From Microbacterium stercoris (GTDB lineage Bacteria > Actinomycetota > Actinomycetes > Actinomycetales > Microbacteriaceae), in contig NZ_JAGFOA010000004.1 of assembly GCF_017592545.1 (NCBI RefSeq), positions 1 through 64,000 on the forward strand: a stretch of 64,000 nt of DNA, given 5' to 3'. Position numbers and translations under genes: made by a program. The notes under the pieces are model-generated. The model did not search any database. It had not been told where the DNA came from and saw nothing but the letters and a program-made list of their open reading frames with translations. Shown in pieces: positions 53,013-63,918 of this stretch. How positions within the stretch are numbered: the stretch's first letter is position 1; each line of letters begins with the position of its first letter.

Positions 53013-55199
53013 ATGTCGCTCACCCTCGACACCCCGTTGTCCGACGCGCTCGGAGACAAGGTCGCCACCCGCCTGTCGAAGGCGTTCGGGATGAGCACTG
53101 TCGGCGACCTGCTCGCGCACTACCCGCGTCGCTACGCGATCCGGGGCGAGCTGACCCCGATCGGCGGCCTCCCGATTGGCGAGCTGGCGACGGTCGTGGC
53201 CGAGGTGCGCAAGGTCTCCACGCGCCAGATGCGCAATCGGCCCGGCGGAATGCTCGAGGTGGTCATCAGCGACGGCGAGGGCGAGCTCACGCTCACGTTC
53301 TTCGGTCAGGCCTGGCGCGCGGCCGAACTGCGCACCGGTCGGCGCGGTGTGTTCTCGGGCAAGGTGGGCGTGTTCAACGAGCGCCTCCAGTTCTCGCATC
53401 CCGACTACCAGCTGTTCGACGACGACACCGACGGATCGGCCGAGGCCGACGAGATGGTGCGCACGCCGATCCCGATCTACCCGGCCACGGCACAGGTCGC
53501 CTCCTGGGCCATCGCCGGATGGGCGTCCGACGTGCTCGATCGCCTCGGCGACGTGCCCGATCCCGTGCCTGCTGAGCTACGCGAGCGCCGGTCGCTGCTC
53601 ACGGCTCGCCAGGCACTCGAATGGATCCATCGACCGGAGGAGAGCCCCCAGATCGATGCGGCTCGCAACACGCTCCGCCTGCACGAAGCGCTTGTGCTGC
53701 AGACCGCCCTTGCGCAGCAGCGGCAGGCCGTGCGGCGCATGTCGGCGATCCGGCGTCCGGCGGCGCCCGGTGGCCTCCTCGAGCGGTTCGACGAGGCGCT
53801 TCCCTTCGAGCGCACCCCCGACCAGATCACGGTGGGCGAGGCGATCGCGCACGACCTCACGGCCGATTGGCCCATGAACCGGCTTGTGCAGGGAGAGGTC
53901 GGATCGGGCAAGACGCTGGTCGCGCTGCGCGCCATGCTGCAGGTGGCCGAGTCGGGCGGACAGGCGGCGCTCATCGCGCCGACCGAGGTGCTCGCGGGCC
54001 AGCACCTGCGCTCGATGACACGGATGCTGGGGCCGCAACTCGCGCCCGAGCTGATGCCGACGCTCCTGACCGGTCAGATGCCCGCGGCCGACCGCCGCAA
54101 GGCCGCCTTGCGTGTGGCGTCAGGGCAGGCGCGCATCGTCATCGGCACGCATGCGCTGCTGAGCGAGGGCACCACGTTCGCCGATCTGGGTCTCGTCGTG
54201 GTCGACGAGCAGCACCGATTCGGCGTGGAGCAGCGCGAGACGCTGCGGGCCAAGGGCACGAGTCCGCACGCGCTGGTGCTGACGGCGACACCGATCCCGC
54301 GCACGGTGGCCATGACCGTGTTCGGCGATCTCGACGTGTCGACCATCCGCACGATGCCCGCAGGGCGGGCCGGCATCCAGAGCTTCGTGGCGCCGCTCGC
54401 CGAGAAGCCGGCGTGGTTCGGCCGGGTGTGGGAGCGCACGGCCGAGGAGGTCGAGAAGGGCCACCAGGTGTTCGTGGTCTGCTCGGCGATCGATGCCGAG
54501 AAGGAGACCAAGGCGCCCGCCCGCCCGGGGTCGGACGACGGCACCGGGGGAGCGGCGCCGATCGTGCCCGGGGAGGCCCCGAAGCCGCACTGGGGCGTTG
54601 TGCAGGTCGCCGACATGCTGAAGCGCCATCCCCGAGTGGGGCAGCTGCGCATCGCGACGCTGCACGGCAAGATGCCCGCGGACGAGAAGGACGCGATCAT
54701 GCAGTCCTTCGCGCGGGGCGAGATCGACGTGCTCGTGGCGACCACGGTGATCGAGGTCGGCGTCGACGTTCCCAATGCGTCGACCATAGTGATCCTCGAC
54801 GCGGATCGCTTCGGCGTCTCGCAGCTGCACCAGCTGCGCGGCCGGGTGGGCCGCGGCGGCGTGCCCGGCCTCTGCCTGCTGGTGACCGAGGCCGAGGCCG
54901 AGTCCGTGGCGCGAGAGAGAGTCGAGGCGGTGGCGTCGACTCTCGACGGCTTCGAACTCGCCGAGATCGACCTCGAGCTTCGCGGCGAGGGCGACGTGCT
55001 GGGCGATGCGCAATCCGGCGTGCGGTCGTCCCTGCGACTGCTGCGGGTGGTGAAGGACGCCTCGCTCATCGCGCTGGCGCGTTCCGAGGCCGAGCGCATC
55101 CTCGAGGCCGACCCCGACCTCTCGGGCCACCCCGAACTGGCCGAGGCGCTTGCGCGTCGCGTCACGCAGGAGGAGCGGGCCGCGCTCTCGAAGAGCTGA
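53013..55199 (+). CDS. recG: ATP-dependent DNA helicase RecG
   Basis: 728-aa helicase that rescues stalled forks. N-terminal OB-type wedge domain (about 50-165), Walker A in 'LVQGEVGSGKTLVALRAML', DEQH box in 'LGLVVVDEQHRFGVEQRETL', and motif VI in 'QLHQLRGRVGRGGVPGLCLL'. The region around residue 505-530 has an extra proline/glycine-rich loop. ATG 53013. Confidence 0.95.
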   Translation: MSLTLDTPLSDALGDKVATRLSKAFGMSTVGDLLAHYPRRYAIRGELTPIGGLPIGELATVVAEVRKVSTRQMRNRPGGMLEVVISDGEGELTLTFFGQAWRAAELRTGRRGVFSGKVGVFNERLQFSHPDYQLFDDDTDGSAEADEMVRTPIPIYPATAQVASWAIAGWASDVLDRLGDVPDPVPAELRERRSLLTARQALEWIHRPEESPQIDAARNTLRLHEALVLQTALAQQRQAVRRMSAIRRPAAPGGLLERFDEALPFERTPDQITVGEAIAHDLTADWPMNRLVQGEVGSGKTLVALRAMLQVAESGGQAALIAPTEVLAGQHLRSMTRMLGPQLAPELMPTLLTGQMPAADRRKAALRVASGQARIVIGTHALLSEGTTFADLGLVVVDEQHRFGVEQRETLRAKGTSPHALVLTATPIPRTVAMTVFGDLDVSTIRTMPAGRAGIQSFVAPLAEKPAWFGRVWERTAEEVEKGHQVFVVCSAIDAEKETKAPARPGSDDGTGGAAPIVPGEAPKPHWGVVQVADMLKRHPRVGQLRIATLHGKMPADEKDAIMQSFARGEIDVLVATTVIEVGVDVPNASTIVILDADRFGVSQLHQLRGRVGRGGVPGLCLLVTEAEAESVARERVEAVASTLDGFELAEIDLELRGEGDVLGDAQSGVRSSLRLLRVVKDASLIALARSEAERILEADPDLSGHPELAEALARRVTQEERAALSKS

Positions 55200-55257
55200 G
55201 CGCGCCGAGACCCGTCTTCCGATCCGGGCCATAGGAAGCGCCCGATAGTCTGCGGGC

Positions 55258-55758
55258 ATGAGCGCTCGGATCGCCGTCGTCCCCGGTTCCTTCGACCCGC
55301 CCACCCTCGGTCACCTCGACGTGATCCGTCGGGCGGCCAGGCTCTACGACGAGCTCCACGTGGTGGTGGTGCACAACCCCGACAAGGCGGGCATGCTTCC
55401 CGCCGCCCAGCGCGTCTCGCTGCTCGAGCAGTCCATCGCCGAGGACGGCATGGAAGGCAACCTCGTGGTGCGCTCGTGGAGCGTCGGACTCCTCGTCGAC
55501 TACGCGCAGGAGGTCGGTGCCGGGGTGCTCGTGAAGGGGATCCGCTCTCAGGTCGATGTGGCCTACGAGACGCCGATGGCTGTTGTGAACCGTCATCTGG
55601 CCGACATCGAGACCGTGTTCCTCCTGCCGGAGCCGTCGCACGCGCTCGTGTCGAGCTCGCTCGTGCGCCAGGTGGCCGGGCTCGGGGGCGATGTCTCCCC
55701 GTACGTCCCGCCGGCTGTGGCCCGCTTCCTGCAGCAGGCCGGCGCCCGGGACTTCTGA
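55258..55758 (+). CDS. coaD: Phosphopantetheine adenylyltransferase
   Basis: 166-aa nucleotidyltransferase of coenzyme A synthesis. '[20 protein letters not shown]' holds the TxGH site (TLGH), and '[20 protein letters not shown]' the ISSTxxR-like signature (VSSSLVR). 58 bases after recG. Confidence 0.95.
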   Translation: MSARIAVVPGSFDPPTLGHLDVIRRAARLYDELHVVVVHNPDKAGMLPAAQRVSLLEQSIAEDGMEGNLVVRSWSVGLLVDYAQEVGAGVLVKGIRSQVDVAYETPMAVVNRHLADIETVFLLPEPSHALVSSSLVRQVAGLGGDVSPYVPPAVARFLQQAGARDF

Positions 55759-55831
55759 GAACCGGCTGACGAATGCGGCCGAGGGCGGCGAGGCTCGGCC
55801 TCCCGCTGCTCCCCGCGAGTAGCATCGAACC

Positions 55832-56389
55832 GTGCGACCTCGACTCTCTGGACCCTTCGTGCTGCCCGTGCGCGACATCGTGCGCAAGCCGGGCGAGATG
55901 CGCGAGCACTTCCTGACCATCCCTGTGCGCGAACGCTGGGGTGAGGGAATCGTGTCGGTGCCGAAGGGTGACGAGATCGACCTGGACGTGCGCCTCGAGT
56001 CCGTGCACGAGGGCATCCTCGTCTCGGGCACGATCGATGCCGAGTACAAGGGCGAGTGCGGGCGCTGCCTGCGCGACATCGCCGCGCCGCTCGAAGTCGA
56101 GATCCAGGAGCTTTTCGAGTATCCTGGGTTGGAAACTGCTGACTTCGAAGTTCAAGACGACCACGTGGATCTTGAAACTCTGGTCAGGGATGCGATCGTT
56201 CTGGCGCTCCCGTTTCAGCCGGTCTGTCAGCCGGATTGCCCCGGCCTTGATCCGGTCACGGGCGAGCGGATGACTGAACCGGCAAGCGCCTCGCAGGTGC
56301 CCCTCGATCCTCGTTGGGCCGCGCTCCAGAACCTCACCGACCACGGATCGGCGCCGGAAGGCGCCGCCCGCGACACAGAAGAGAGCTGA
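55832..56389 (+). CDS. YceD/DUF177 family protein
   Basis: 185 aa from GTG 55832. DUF177 members sit upstream of rpmF in most bacteria and are linked to 23S rRNA/ribosome assembly. The family's Cys pairs are visible in 'YKGECGRCLRDIAAPLEVEI' and 'FQPVCQPDCPGLDPV'. Three bases separate it from rpmF, so they are coexpressed. Confidence 0.92.
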   Translation: MRPRLSGPFVLPVRDIVRKPGEMREHFLTIPVRERWGEGIVSVPKGDEIDLDVRLESVHEGILVSGTIDAEYKGECGRCLRDIAAPLEVEIQELFEYPGLETADFEVQDDHVDLETLVRDAIVLALPFQPVCQPDCPGLDPVTGERMTEPASASQVPLDPRWAALQNLTDHGSAPEGAARDTEES

Positions 56390-56392
56390 ACA

Positions 56393-56602
56393 ATGGCTGG
56401 TAACCCCCCGAAGCGGAAGGTCTCCCGCTCCAACACCCGCTCGCGCCGCGCGCAGTGGAAGGCCGAGGCGACGCCGCTCGTCAAGACCATCGAGAACGGC
56501 AAGGTCGTCTACAGCCGTCCTCACCAGGCCAAGGTCGTCACCGACTCGCAGGGCACCGAGCTGTTCCTCGAGTACAAGGGCCGCAAGGTCGCCGACGTCT
56601 GA
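56393..56602 (+). CDS. rpmF: 50S ribosomal protein L32
   Basis: 69-aa basic ribosomal protein: '[20 protein letters not shown]' and '[14 protein letters not shown]'. The zinc-binding Cys of classical L32 are absent, so this is the Cys-free (C-minus) type. ATG 56393 follows the DUF177 gene directly. Confidence 0.96.
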   Translation: MAGNPPKRKVSRSNTRSRRAQWKAEATPLVKTIENGKVVYSRPHQAKVVTDSQGTELFLEYKGRKVADV

Positions 56603-56613
56603 TTCGGCCTCCC

Positions 56614-57406
<793 letters not shown>

Positions 57407-57410
57407 TCCG

Positions 57411-58316
57411 ATGCCGGAGCTGCCCGAGGTCGAGGTGGTGCGCGCGGGTCTCGCGCCGGCCGTCGTCGGCGCTCGGGTGCTCGGAGTCGAGGCGCACGAT
57501 GCCCGCGCGCTCACGCGTCACCCGGGCACGGCGCACGACTTCGAGGCTCGGCTGACCGGCCGTCGCTTCAGTGGGGCGGCGCGGCGCGGCAAATTCCTCT
57601 GGCTGCCGCTGGACGACGAGGCGGCGCGTGGCCCCGAGTCGGTGATGGTGCACCTCGGAATGAGCGGGCAGATGCTTCTGCGCGCGCCCGGCGCCCCGGC
57701 CGAGCGGCACGAGCGGGTGCGCATCTCGATCGAGCATCCCGAGCACGGCGAACTGGCAGTGGTGTTCTCGGATCAGCGCACCTTCGGATCGCTCGCGATC
57801 GATCCGCTCATCCCGACGCAGGATGGACACCCGGGCGGATTCGGAGATGCCGCGCCCCTCGTTCCGGAGCAGGCGGCGCACATCGCGCGCGATCCGATCG
57901 ATCCGGCGTTCGACGATGCCCTGTTCCGGCGCCGGGTGGCGGCCAAGGCATCCGGCATCAAGCGCGTGCTGCTCGACCAGACCGTGGTCAGCGGGATCGG
58001 CAACATCTACGCCGACGAATCGCTGTGGGCCGCGCGGATCCACCCCGAGACGATCGCGAGGGACCTCTCGACGCGCGCCGTGAACCGGCTGCTGGCCGAG
58101 GTGCGTTCGGTGCTCGCGCGGGCTCTCGCCGAGGGGGGCACGAGCTTCGACGCGCAGTACGTCAACGTCAACGGGCAGGCGGGCTATTTCAGCAGGTACC
58201 TGCATGCATATGGGCGTGCGGGTGAAGCGTGCGATCGGTGCGGCACGGCGATCCGGCGAGTGGCGTTTATGAACCGCTCGTCGTTCTTCTGCCCGAGGTG
58301 TCAGCGGCAGCCGTAG
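57411..58316 (+). CDS. mutM: Formamidopyrimidine-DNA glycosylase
   Basis: 301-aa repair glycosylase removing 8-oxoguanine and formamidopyrimidines. The catalytic start 'MPELPEVEVVRAGLAPAVVG' has Pro2 and Glu3, 'GRRFSGAARRGKFLWLPLDD' has the conserved Lys, and the C-terminal zinc finger is 'ACDRCGTAIRRVAFMNRSSF' with 'FCPRCQRQP'. The family's H2TH part is at 170-230. It lies 4 bases after rnc and ends in a 16-base overlap with the phosphatase gene. Confidence 0.95.
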   Translation: MPELPEVEVVRAGLAPAVVGARVLGVEAHDARALTRHPGTAHDFEARLTGRRFSGAARRGKFLWLPLDDEAARGPESVMVHLGMSGQMLLRAPGAPAERHERVRISIEHPEHGELAVVFSDQRTFGSLAIDPLIPTQDGHPGGFGDAAPLVPEQAAHIARDPIDPAFDDALFRRRVAAKASGIKRVLLDQTVVSGIGNIYADESLWAARIHPETIARDLSTRAVNRLLAEVRSVLARALAEGGTSFDAQYVNVNGQAGYFSRYLHAYGRAGEACDRCGTAIRRVAFMNRSSFFCPRCQRQP

Positions 58317-59050
58317 CCCGGAGCGCGCCGCCGGATCTCCTCCCTGCCGACGGCTCCTCGCCATGTCTCGATGGCCACCCGCGTTGTCGGATCGGTACGC
58401 GAGACGCGGAACCATTCGGCGAGGTCGAGGTTCTCGTACATGTCACGGAACGCCGACTCCGCGGTGTGGCCGAACTGACGGAGGATCATGTGCCGCCCTT
58501 CGGCTTCGGATGATCGCTGGTGCAGCGCGGCCATCGCGTCGGCATTCGCGAAGGACAGGAGATAGTCCGCGACCGCCGCATCCGTCTCGACGTCGAGAGC
58601 CCGGAGGAGCACCGCAGCCAGGAGGCCTGTTCGGTCCCAGCCCGCCGAGCAGTGGAAGAGGATCGCACCCTCCTCGGCAGCTGCGATGGCTTCGAGCACA
58701 GCGGCGAGTCGGTGCGGGAGCTCGCGGAGGTGCGCGAGGTAGTAGAGGGGGGTGCCCCAGCGTCCGTCCGCTTCATACGGCTCCCAGAACTCGGCTTCAT
58801 CGCCGTCGAGATCCACGCGAACGTGTGCGACCGACGTCGGTGCGTGACCTGTGCTCTCGCTGGGTCGACGAAGATCGATGACCGTGCGCACTCCGTGCGC
58901 TCGGAGCGCGTCCCATCCCTGTGCGTCAACGCGGTCGAGTCGTTCCGTGCGAACGAACACGCCCCAGGGTGTGACAGATCCGTCCCTGCGGGTAAGCCCG
59001 CCAAGGTCGCGGGCGTTCGCGAGCCCGGCGATGGTCAGCGTGCGTTCCAT
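58301..59050 (-). CDS. Tyrosine-protein phosphatase (DSP-like)
   Basis: 249-aa protein phosphatase of the Y_phosphatase3 type. N-terminus 'GLANARDLGGLTRRDGSVTP' and the CX5R loop 'AILFHCSAGWDRTGLLAAVL' (Cys and Arg present), with general acid in 'VRVDLDGDEAEFWE'. Start ATG 59050. Convergent overlap with mutM. Substrate unknown; such enzymes act on phosphotyrosine or phospholipids. Confidence 0.9.
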   Translation of the reverse strand: MERTLTIAGLANARDLGGLTRRDGSVTPWGVFVRTERLDRVDAQGWDALRAHGVRTVIDLRRPSESTGHAPTSVAHVRVDLDGDEAEFWEPYEADGRWGTPLYYLAHLRELPHRLAAVLEAIAAAEEGAILFHCSAGWDRTGLLAAVLLRALDVETDAAVADYLLSFANADAMAALHQRSSEAEGRHMILRQFGHTAESAFRDMYENLDLAEWFRVSRTDPTTRVAIETWRGAVGREEIRRRAPGYGCR

Positions 59051-59397
59051 ACCGGCAGTCTTGCATCGGGCTCGCGATGGCCGAGGATATCGAGCGGGCG
59101 CCCTGCGGAACGCACGGTTCGTCCGCGGTGACCGCACCGGAAGACCGCTCGGAACGGCGCGGTTCCGCTGCACAGGCGGTGGCGATCGGCGCTCAGATCA
59201 GTGGAGCCTCTACCTACCCACGTGCTCCGACGCACTCTATTCCGCCCAGCGAGCCACTCATCTTCGCCATCTCGTGCTTGGCCGCTCTAAGCCGCGCGAC
59301 AGAGTTCTAGGTGACGTCGTTGAGCCCACCGGGTTCCGACGGAACAGCCTCAGCAGTCTCATCGCTGCTCACGTTCACACCTGGGGGAGATCGCGAC
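59051..59397. other. Intergenic region before secreted-protein cluster
   Basis: No gene seen between the divergent phosphatase and the secreted protein. The last part carries a ribosome site (GGGGGAGA) for ATG 59398. I see no strong promoter match. Confidence 0.45.
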
Positions 59398-62241
59398 ATG
59401 AACCGCCGCCGCGTCACGCGACGCCGTACGCACGCCGGGCGCACGTCGATGCGCCGCGCGGTCGTCGCTGCGCTGGCAGTGGCCGCAGTGGTCGGTGGCG
59501 GGTTGAGTGTCGCTCTGCCGGCCGTGGCTGCCCCCCGCACGCTCGTCGTGGACAGCCTCGCGGCGTCCGGACGCGATGCCGTGCCCGGCGACGGCAACTG
59601 TGCGACGGACAGCAAGACCTGCACCCTGCGTGCGGCGATCGAGGAGTCGAACGCCCTGAAGGGTGCTTCGGGTGGCGTCGAGATCGTCGTCAAAGACGGA
59701 CTGTCGGGTGACATCAAGCCGACGATGATCGAGAGCACCGGAAACTGGATGACCACGGCCAACGTCACCAGTTGGGACGCCGGCGCCGCCTACGAGATCA
59801 CCGCCCCCGTCACGATCGACCTGGGCAATCGCGTGGGCGTATACCCGGTGACCGACCTCGAGATGGCTGCCTTCCATGTCAATGGCGAAGACATCACGCT
59901 GAAGAACTTCACCGACATCTTCGGGTCCGGCTCCTCGGTCGTCTTCGGGCCGAACGCAAAGCGTGTCGTCTTGGAGGGCGGCCAATCGGTCACGACGCGC
60001 AGCTACTACCCCGAGCGTTTCGCGGTGTATGAAGCCGGCGCGACGGACATCACCATTCGCAACTACCGTCTCCAGGGCTTCTACAACGACGGCGAGGAAA
60101 CGGGCCTGTTCCTCTTCGACGCGGGCAGCAAGACCGCCCCGATCAGCAACATCCGGATCGACGGGGTGGCTGTCGACTACGTCAGCGGTGGCTTGTGCAC
60201 CTTCGCCGACGGCACGGGATGCCGCACGAACCTCACGTCGTTCTACGAGCGCCGGAACGTCAACCTGCAAGGGTTCTCGTTCACCAACTCGCGGGTGACC
60301 AACCTCTCCGGGGTCGACGCATTCCGCTTCGGCCTCGGCACCGCCGCGACCAGCATCACTCTCTCCGACCTGGATATCAGTGGAAACACCTTCCTGAATG
60401 TCCAGGGTCGCGCGGGCAGCTACGACACGTCGCTCATCACGATGCCGAACACGCCCCTCGGAGGAGCCAACCGCATCAGCAACAACACGTTCCTTCGCGC
60501 GGACAGCGGCCAGTCGTACGCCATCGGGTGGGCGGCCGCGGCAAGTCCCGGTCTCACCGCAGCCAGCGGGTTGGACATCATCGACAACCACTTCGACGGC
60601 TACAGCACCTCGTCGATCCGCCTGCGTGATACCGGCCGCGTGAACGTGTCCGGCAACACCTTCGGCGCCCGATCGGCATCCCAGGCCCGCCCGGCGCTCG
60701 GCGAGGAGACCTCCGACAACGCCGCCCTGCTGCTGGACAACCACGCTGCGACCGCGAACGAAGGACTGCGCACCTGGTATCCCTCCGCGACGGCGACGGT
60801 CCTCACAAAGGCCGCACCGGAGGGGAGCATCGTCGTCTCGCCGCGTGATCGCGACTCGATCTCCTCGATGTGCATGGCCACGGTCCAGGTCACCAAGCCC
60901 ACGGGCGCGGGGACCGGCATTCTCCCTGCCGACGGCGCGGACCTCGAGGTCTACTGGACCGCCAACTCCACGGCGGAGCTCTACCTCGGGCGTGCGGAGA
61001 ACGTCGCGGGCGCCACGGCGAACCTGACATTCTCGCTGCCGATGGGGGCGCAGACCCTTCCGGGGCACAAGGGGAATGTCTCCGTCGTGGCCGTCGATCC
61101 GACGACGGGCACCGTCTCCGGATACGTCCGAGTCCAGACCCATCTGAACACCGAGCCGCAGAACACCAGCTCGCAGTACAGCCGTGTGGTGCCGGTGACC
61201 GGCAACTGCCGGCCGGCTCTCACGCTGAAGCAGACGGAGACGCAGAACGACCCCACGACCAACCGCCAGCTGCACTACAGGCTGACCTCCTCTGTGCCGC
61301 TCGACCCGTCCACGGTTCAGGCGGACGACATCAAGCTCACCGCTGTGGCTACCGAGTTCACCTACGACGCCACCCGCATCAACGCCCGTGTCACCGGCGT
61401 GACCCCGGTCGAGGGCTCCAACGGCACGATCTTCGACGTTCTGATCGAGGTCGACGACTCTGCCACGGTTACTGCCACCTTGCCCAAGGGGACGGTCGCG
61501 GCCACGTCGGGCCTCGCGAACGCCGGTCCTGCGGCGAGTGACGATTCCGGCATCACCTTCACGAATCCGGTCACGGCCACCAAGTCGAAGTTCTCCGTCG
61601 TGACCGGCGAGCCGAACGGCCAGGAGTACGCCTATGCCCTGCGTGCTGGCGCTCCCGTTCCGAACAGCGAACTCGTGTTCGAGCTCGCTCTGGATGCGGC
61701 AGGGCAGGAGCACGGCGTGCGCGTGTCCGACAGCGCCCCCGAGGTGGCGGCGGAAGGAGAGCACACCGACCTGATCCGCGTCACCGCGCGCGAAGGTGCC
61801 GTCGCTGCCAACACCGCGACCGCGATCCTCGGAACTCTGCGTTCGGGCGACCCTCGCTATGACGGTCTGGTCGTCCCCACCGTGACTCCCTTCCTGTTCG
61901 CGACCGACCCGTCCATCGAGATCGACAAGCGCGCGTACACCGGCGTCACCGACTCCTCCAGCCCCGCGCGCATCGAAGCAACGGGAACTCCCGCTCTCAG
62001 CGGCGCGCGTCTCCTCGACGCCGAGCAGGTGTGCTTCGTCTACACGGTCACCAACCGCTCCCAGGACGACTGGGCGACCACGCTGTCAGAGATCGTCGTC
62101 ACGGACTCCGACACCCGGCTCGGCCAGAACGGCACCATCGGCACGATTGCTCGCCTGGGTATCGGCGAGAGCACCTCTCTCTCCGCCTGCGCGACGCTGA
62201 TCCCTGTCGACACCACCGTCACCGTGGGGGCAGAGCGATGA
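59398..62241 (+). CDS. Secreted CSLREA/parallel beta-helix surface protein
   Basis: 947 aa from ATG 59398. Signal peptide with a helix 'AVVAALAVAAVVGGGLSVAL' and cleavage near 'AVAAPRT'. Then a CSLREA-type segment ('DGNCATDSKTCTLRAAIEES') and a right-handed parallel beta-helix region (about 100-420) with Asn-rich turns ('DISGNTFLNVQGRAGSYDTS', 'NRISNNTFLRADSG', 'GLDIIDNHFDGYSTSSIRLR'). Several Ig-like beta domains follow; the last has 'VCFVYTVTNRSQDDWATTLS'. Likely a cell-surface adhesin or polysaccharide-acting protein. Its stop overlaps the next gene (ATGA). Confidence 0.85.
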   Translation: MNRRRVTRRRTHAGRTSMRRAVVAALAVAAVVGGGLSVALPAVAAPRTLVVDSLAASGRDAVPGDGNCATDSKTCTLRAAIEESNALKGASGGVEIVVKDGLSGDIKPTMIESTGNWMTTANVTSWDAGAAYEITAPVTIDLGNRVGVYPVTDLEMAAFHVNGEDITLKNFTDIFGSGSSVVFGPNAKRVVLEGGQSVTTRSYYPERFAVYEAGATDITIRNYRLQGFYNDGEETGLFLFDAGSKTAPISNIRIDGVAVDYVSGGLCTFADGTGCRTNLTSFYERRNVNLQGFSFTNSRVTNLSGVDAFRFGLGTAATSITLSDLDISGNTFLNVQGRAGSYDTSLITMPNTPLGGANRISNNTFLRADSGQSYAIGWAAAASPGLTAASGLDIIDNHFDGYSTSSIRLRDTGRVNVSGNTFGARSASQARPALGEETSDNAALLLDNHAATANEGLRTWYPSATATVLTKAAPEGSIVVSPRDRDSISSMCMATVQVTKPTGAGTGILPADGADLEVYWTANSTAELYLGRAENVAGATANLTFSLPMGAQTLPGHKGNVSVVAVDPTTGTVSGYVRVQTHLNTEPQNTSSQYSRVVPVTGNCRPALTLKQTETQNDPTTNRQLHYRLTSSVPLDPSTVQADDIKLTAVATEFTYDATRINARVTGVTPVEGSNGTIFDVLIEVDDSATVTATLPKGTVAATSGLANAGPAASDDSGITFTNPVTATKSKFSVVTGEPNGQEYAYALRAGAPVPNSELVFELALDAAGQEHGVRVSDSAPEVAAEGEHTDLIRVTAREGAVAANTATAILGTLRSGDPRYDGLVVPTVTPFLFATDPSIEIDKRAYTGVTDSSSPARIEATGTPALSGARLLDAEQVCFVYTVTNRSQDDWATTLSEIVVTDSDTRLGQNGTIGTIARLGIGESTSLSACATLIPVDTTVTVGAER

Positions 62242-62924
62242 ACAGCGGCGTCGCATCGGCCGAAGCGTCGACGGGTGAGGGAAGTGCTCGCGGAGGCCGG
62301 AAGAAGCGCGGGCAGAAGGCCCGAAGGCGGGCGGCCGTGGCCGTGATCACCACGAGTGCAGCCGTTGTGGCAGCGATGGCGGGCGCCGGTATCGCCTATG
62401 CGATGTGGTCGAGTGAGGACACGTTCCTCGGCGGCCTGGTCACCGCGGGTGACCTCAGCATCACCACCGGTGACCCCACGTGGCGGCAGGTCACTCCCGG
62501 GGTATCCGACCCGCTCTCGGGCGGTTTGGAGACTACCCCTGAGTTCATCGGCATGCCCGGCGACATCGTGGAGATCGTTCAGCCGGTCACGACCTATCTC
62601 CGTGGCGACAACCTGGTCGGCGGTTTCGATGTCCAGTTGAGGGATCCCTCGGCACTGGCGGACCACGTCCGATCGGGCTCCGTGGAGATCTCCTTTCGCA
62701 TCGAGGACGCTGACGGCATCCAGGTCGCACCCGCGACCGGCGGTGCTGAACTCGGTGAAGTGCTCCCGGTGCCCGGGCTCGAAGGACACGATGGCGGCGC
62801 AACCGCCTCCTGGAAGGTCGTCCTCACCGCCGAGCTCACGGGCGACTACATCTGGGCTGATGCGCCGACGGCTGATCTGTGGTCCATCGGCGACATCATC
62901 GTGGCACTCAGGCAGGTGCGCTGA
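62238..62924 (+). CDS. SipW-type signal-peptide protein
   Basis: 228-aa protein. A basic N-terminus ('GGRKKRGQKARRRAAVAVIT') precedes a hydrophobic segment ending 'GAGIAYAMWSSEDTFLGG', the A-x-A-x-W form cut by SipW-type signal peptidases. The mature part is a beta-rich domain similar in layout to TasA/camelysin proteins ('GGLVTAGDLSITTGDPTW'). ATG overlaps the upstream stop, and its own stop overlaps the next start (TGATG). Probably a fibre or matrix component. Confidence 0.7.
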   Translation: MNSGVASAEASTGEGSARGGRKKRGQKARRRAAVAVITTSAAVVAAMAGAGIAYAMWSSEDTFLGGLVTAGDLSITTGDPTWRQVTPGVSDPLSGGLETTPEFIGMPGDIVEIVQPVTTYLRGDNLVGGFDVQLRDPSALADHVRSGSVEISFRIEDADGIQVAPATGGAELGEVLPVPGLEGHDGGATASWKVVLTAELTGDYIWADAPTADLWSIGDIIVALRQVR

Positions 62925-63826
62925 TGACTCCTCGCATGCGCATCACCGCAACCAGCCTCGTCGTCGGCGCGCTGTCCTTCGGAACCCTTTCGGGGGCCTC
63001 CGCACTGTGGACCGTGAATGACACAACCGTCATCCCCGCCATGCGCTCCGGCAGCGTGTCCTTCGCCGTTCAGGATGCCCTCCAGAAGGCTGCGCCGGTC
63101 ACCTCAAAGGATGGGGAGGCGGTCTCCCTCACCATTCCCGGATCCGTGATGGCCGAGGTGCTGACGCAGACGGGACTGAGCCCCGATCCCTTCATCTGGC
63201 GATTCCACGTGACCGGGGCGGCGTACGGCATCGCCGGCCTGGACTACGACATCGTCGCCTCGGCGCAGATCGCCAAGGACGGAACGGTGCTCCCGCTCAC
63301 GGATGGCAAGGCGGTCAAGGACACCCTGCTGGCGAACTCGACGCTCCGGATCTACCCGGCCGGGGAAGGGGACGACTGCTCCCTGGTCCCCGAGCTGCCG
63401 GAGGGTGACGAGCGAAACGTCCACCTCTACGCAGCCGAAGACCACACTCTCCAAGCCGCCAACACCAACCATCAGGCATCGCCGATCACGCAGACCTGGT
63501 GTGCTGCGGTCGACTGGAATCAGCCGCCCGACGGCATCTACGTCAACGACGCATTCGCAGTCGGGGTCGGAGAGGACGGCTCGTCACGTACGGCAGTGGA
63601 TGAGTGGATCGCCGCCGTCGCGTTCCCTGTCTCACTGAAGGCGCTCGGCCTCTACCGCAACCGCGCTGAGGCCGAAGGCAGAGCGGAGGACGGAACCTTC
63701 GCGAGTGATGACGCGATCTGGGAAGCGACCGTCTTTCCCGATCCCTCCCGCGAACCCGCCGTCCTGCTCGAGTTCCAACCGACTGTCACCACCGTCAGCA
63801 CCGCGCCGCGGGCTGAACGGAACTGA
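62924..63826 (+). CDS. SipW-type signal-peptide protein
   Basis: 300-aa secreted protein, starting in overlap with the previous stop. Signal peptide 'ITATSLVVGALSFGTLSGAS' ending 'GASALWTVNDTTV', again with the ALW signature of SipW-processed proteins. The mature beta-rich domain begins 'IPAMRSGSVSFAVQ' and has two Cys. Likely coexpressed with its neighbours as surface fibre or adhesin parts. The C-terminal tail is Ser/Thr-rich. Confidence 0.68.
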   Translation: MTPRMRITATSLVVGALSFGTLSGASALWTVNDTTVIPAMRSGSVSFAVQDALQKAAPVTSKDGEAVSLTIPGSVMAEVLTQTGLSPDPFIWRFHVTGAAYGIAGLDYDIVASAQIAKDGTVLPLTDGKAVKDTLLANSTLRIYPAGEGDDCSLVPELPEGDERNVHLYAAEDHTLQAANTNHQASPITQTWCAAVDWNQPPDGIYVNDAFAVGVGEDGSSRTAVDEWIAAVAFPVSLKALGLYRNRAEAEGRAEDGTFASDDAIWEATVFPDPSREPAVLLEFQPTVTTVSTAPRAERN

Positions 63827-63829
63827 GAC

Positions 63830-63852
63830 TTCGCACGGGCCCGCCGTGCGAA
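63830..63852. terminator. Hairpin between surface-protein genes
   Basis: TTCGCACGG at 63830-63838 pairs perfectly with CCGTGCGAA at 63844-63852 around a 5-base loop. There is no T-run, so it may be a weak terminator or an RNA-stabilising hairpin that sets the level of the next gene. Confidence 0.45.
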
Positions 63853-63918
63853 CGGCTGCACAAGGCAGCCAGCTCCGTGAAGGAGCAACACCAACCCCAT
63901 TGAGAAAGGGAGACACCC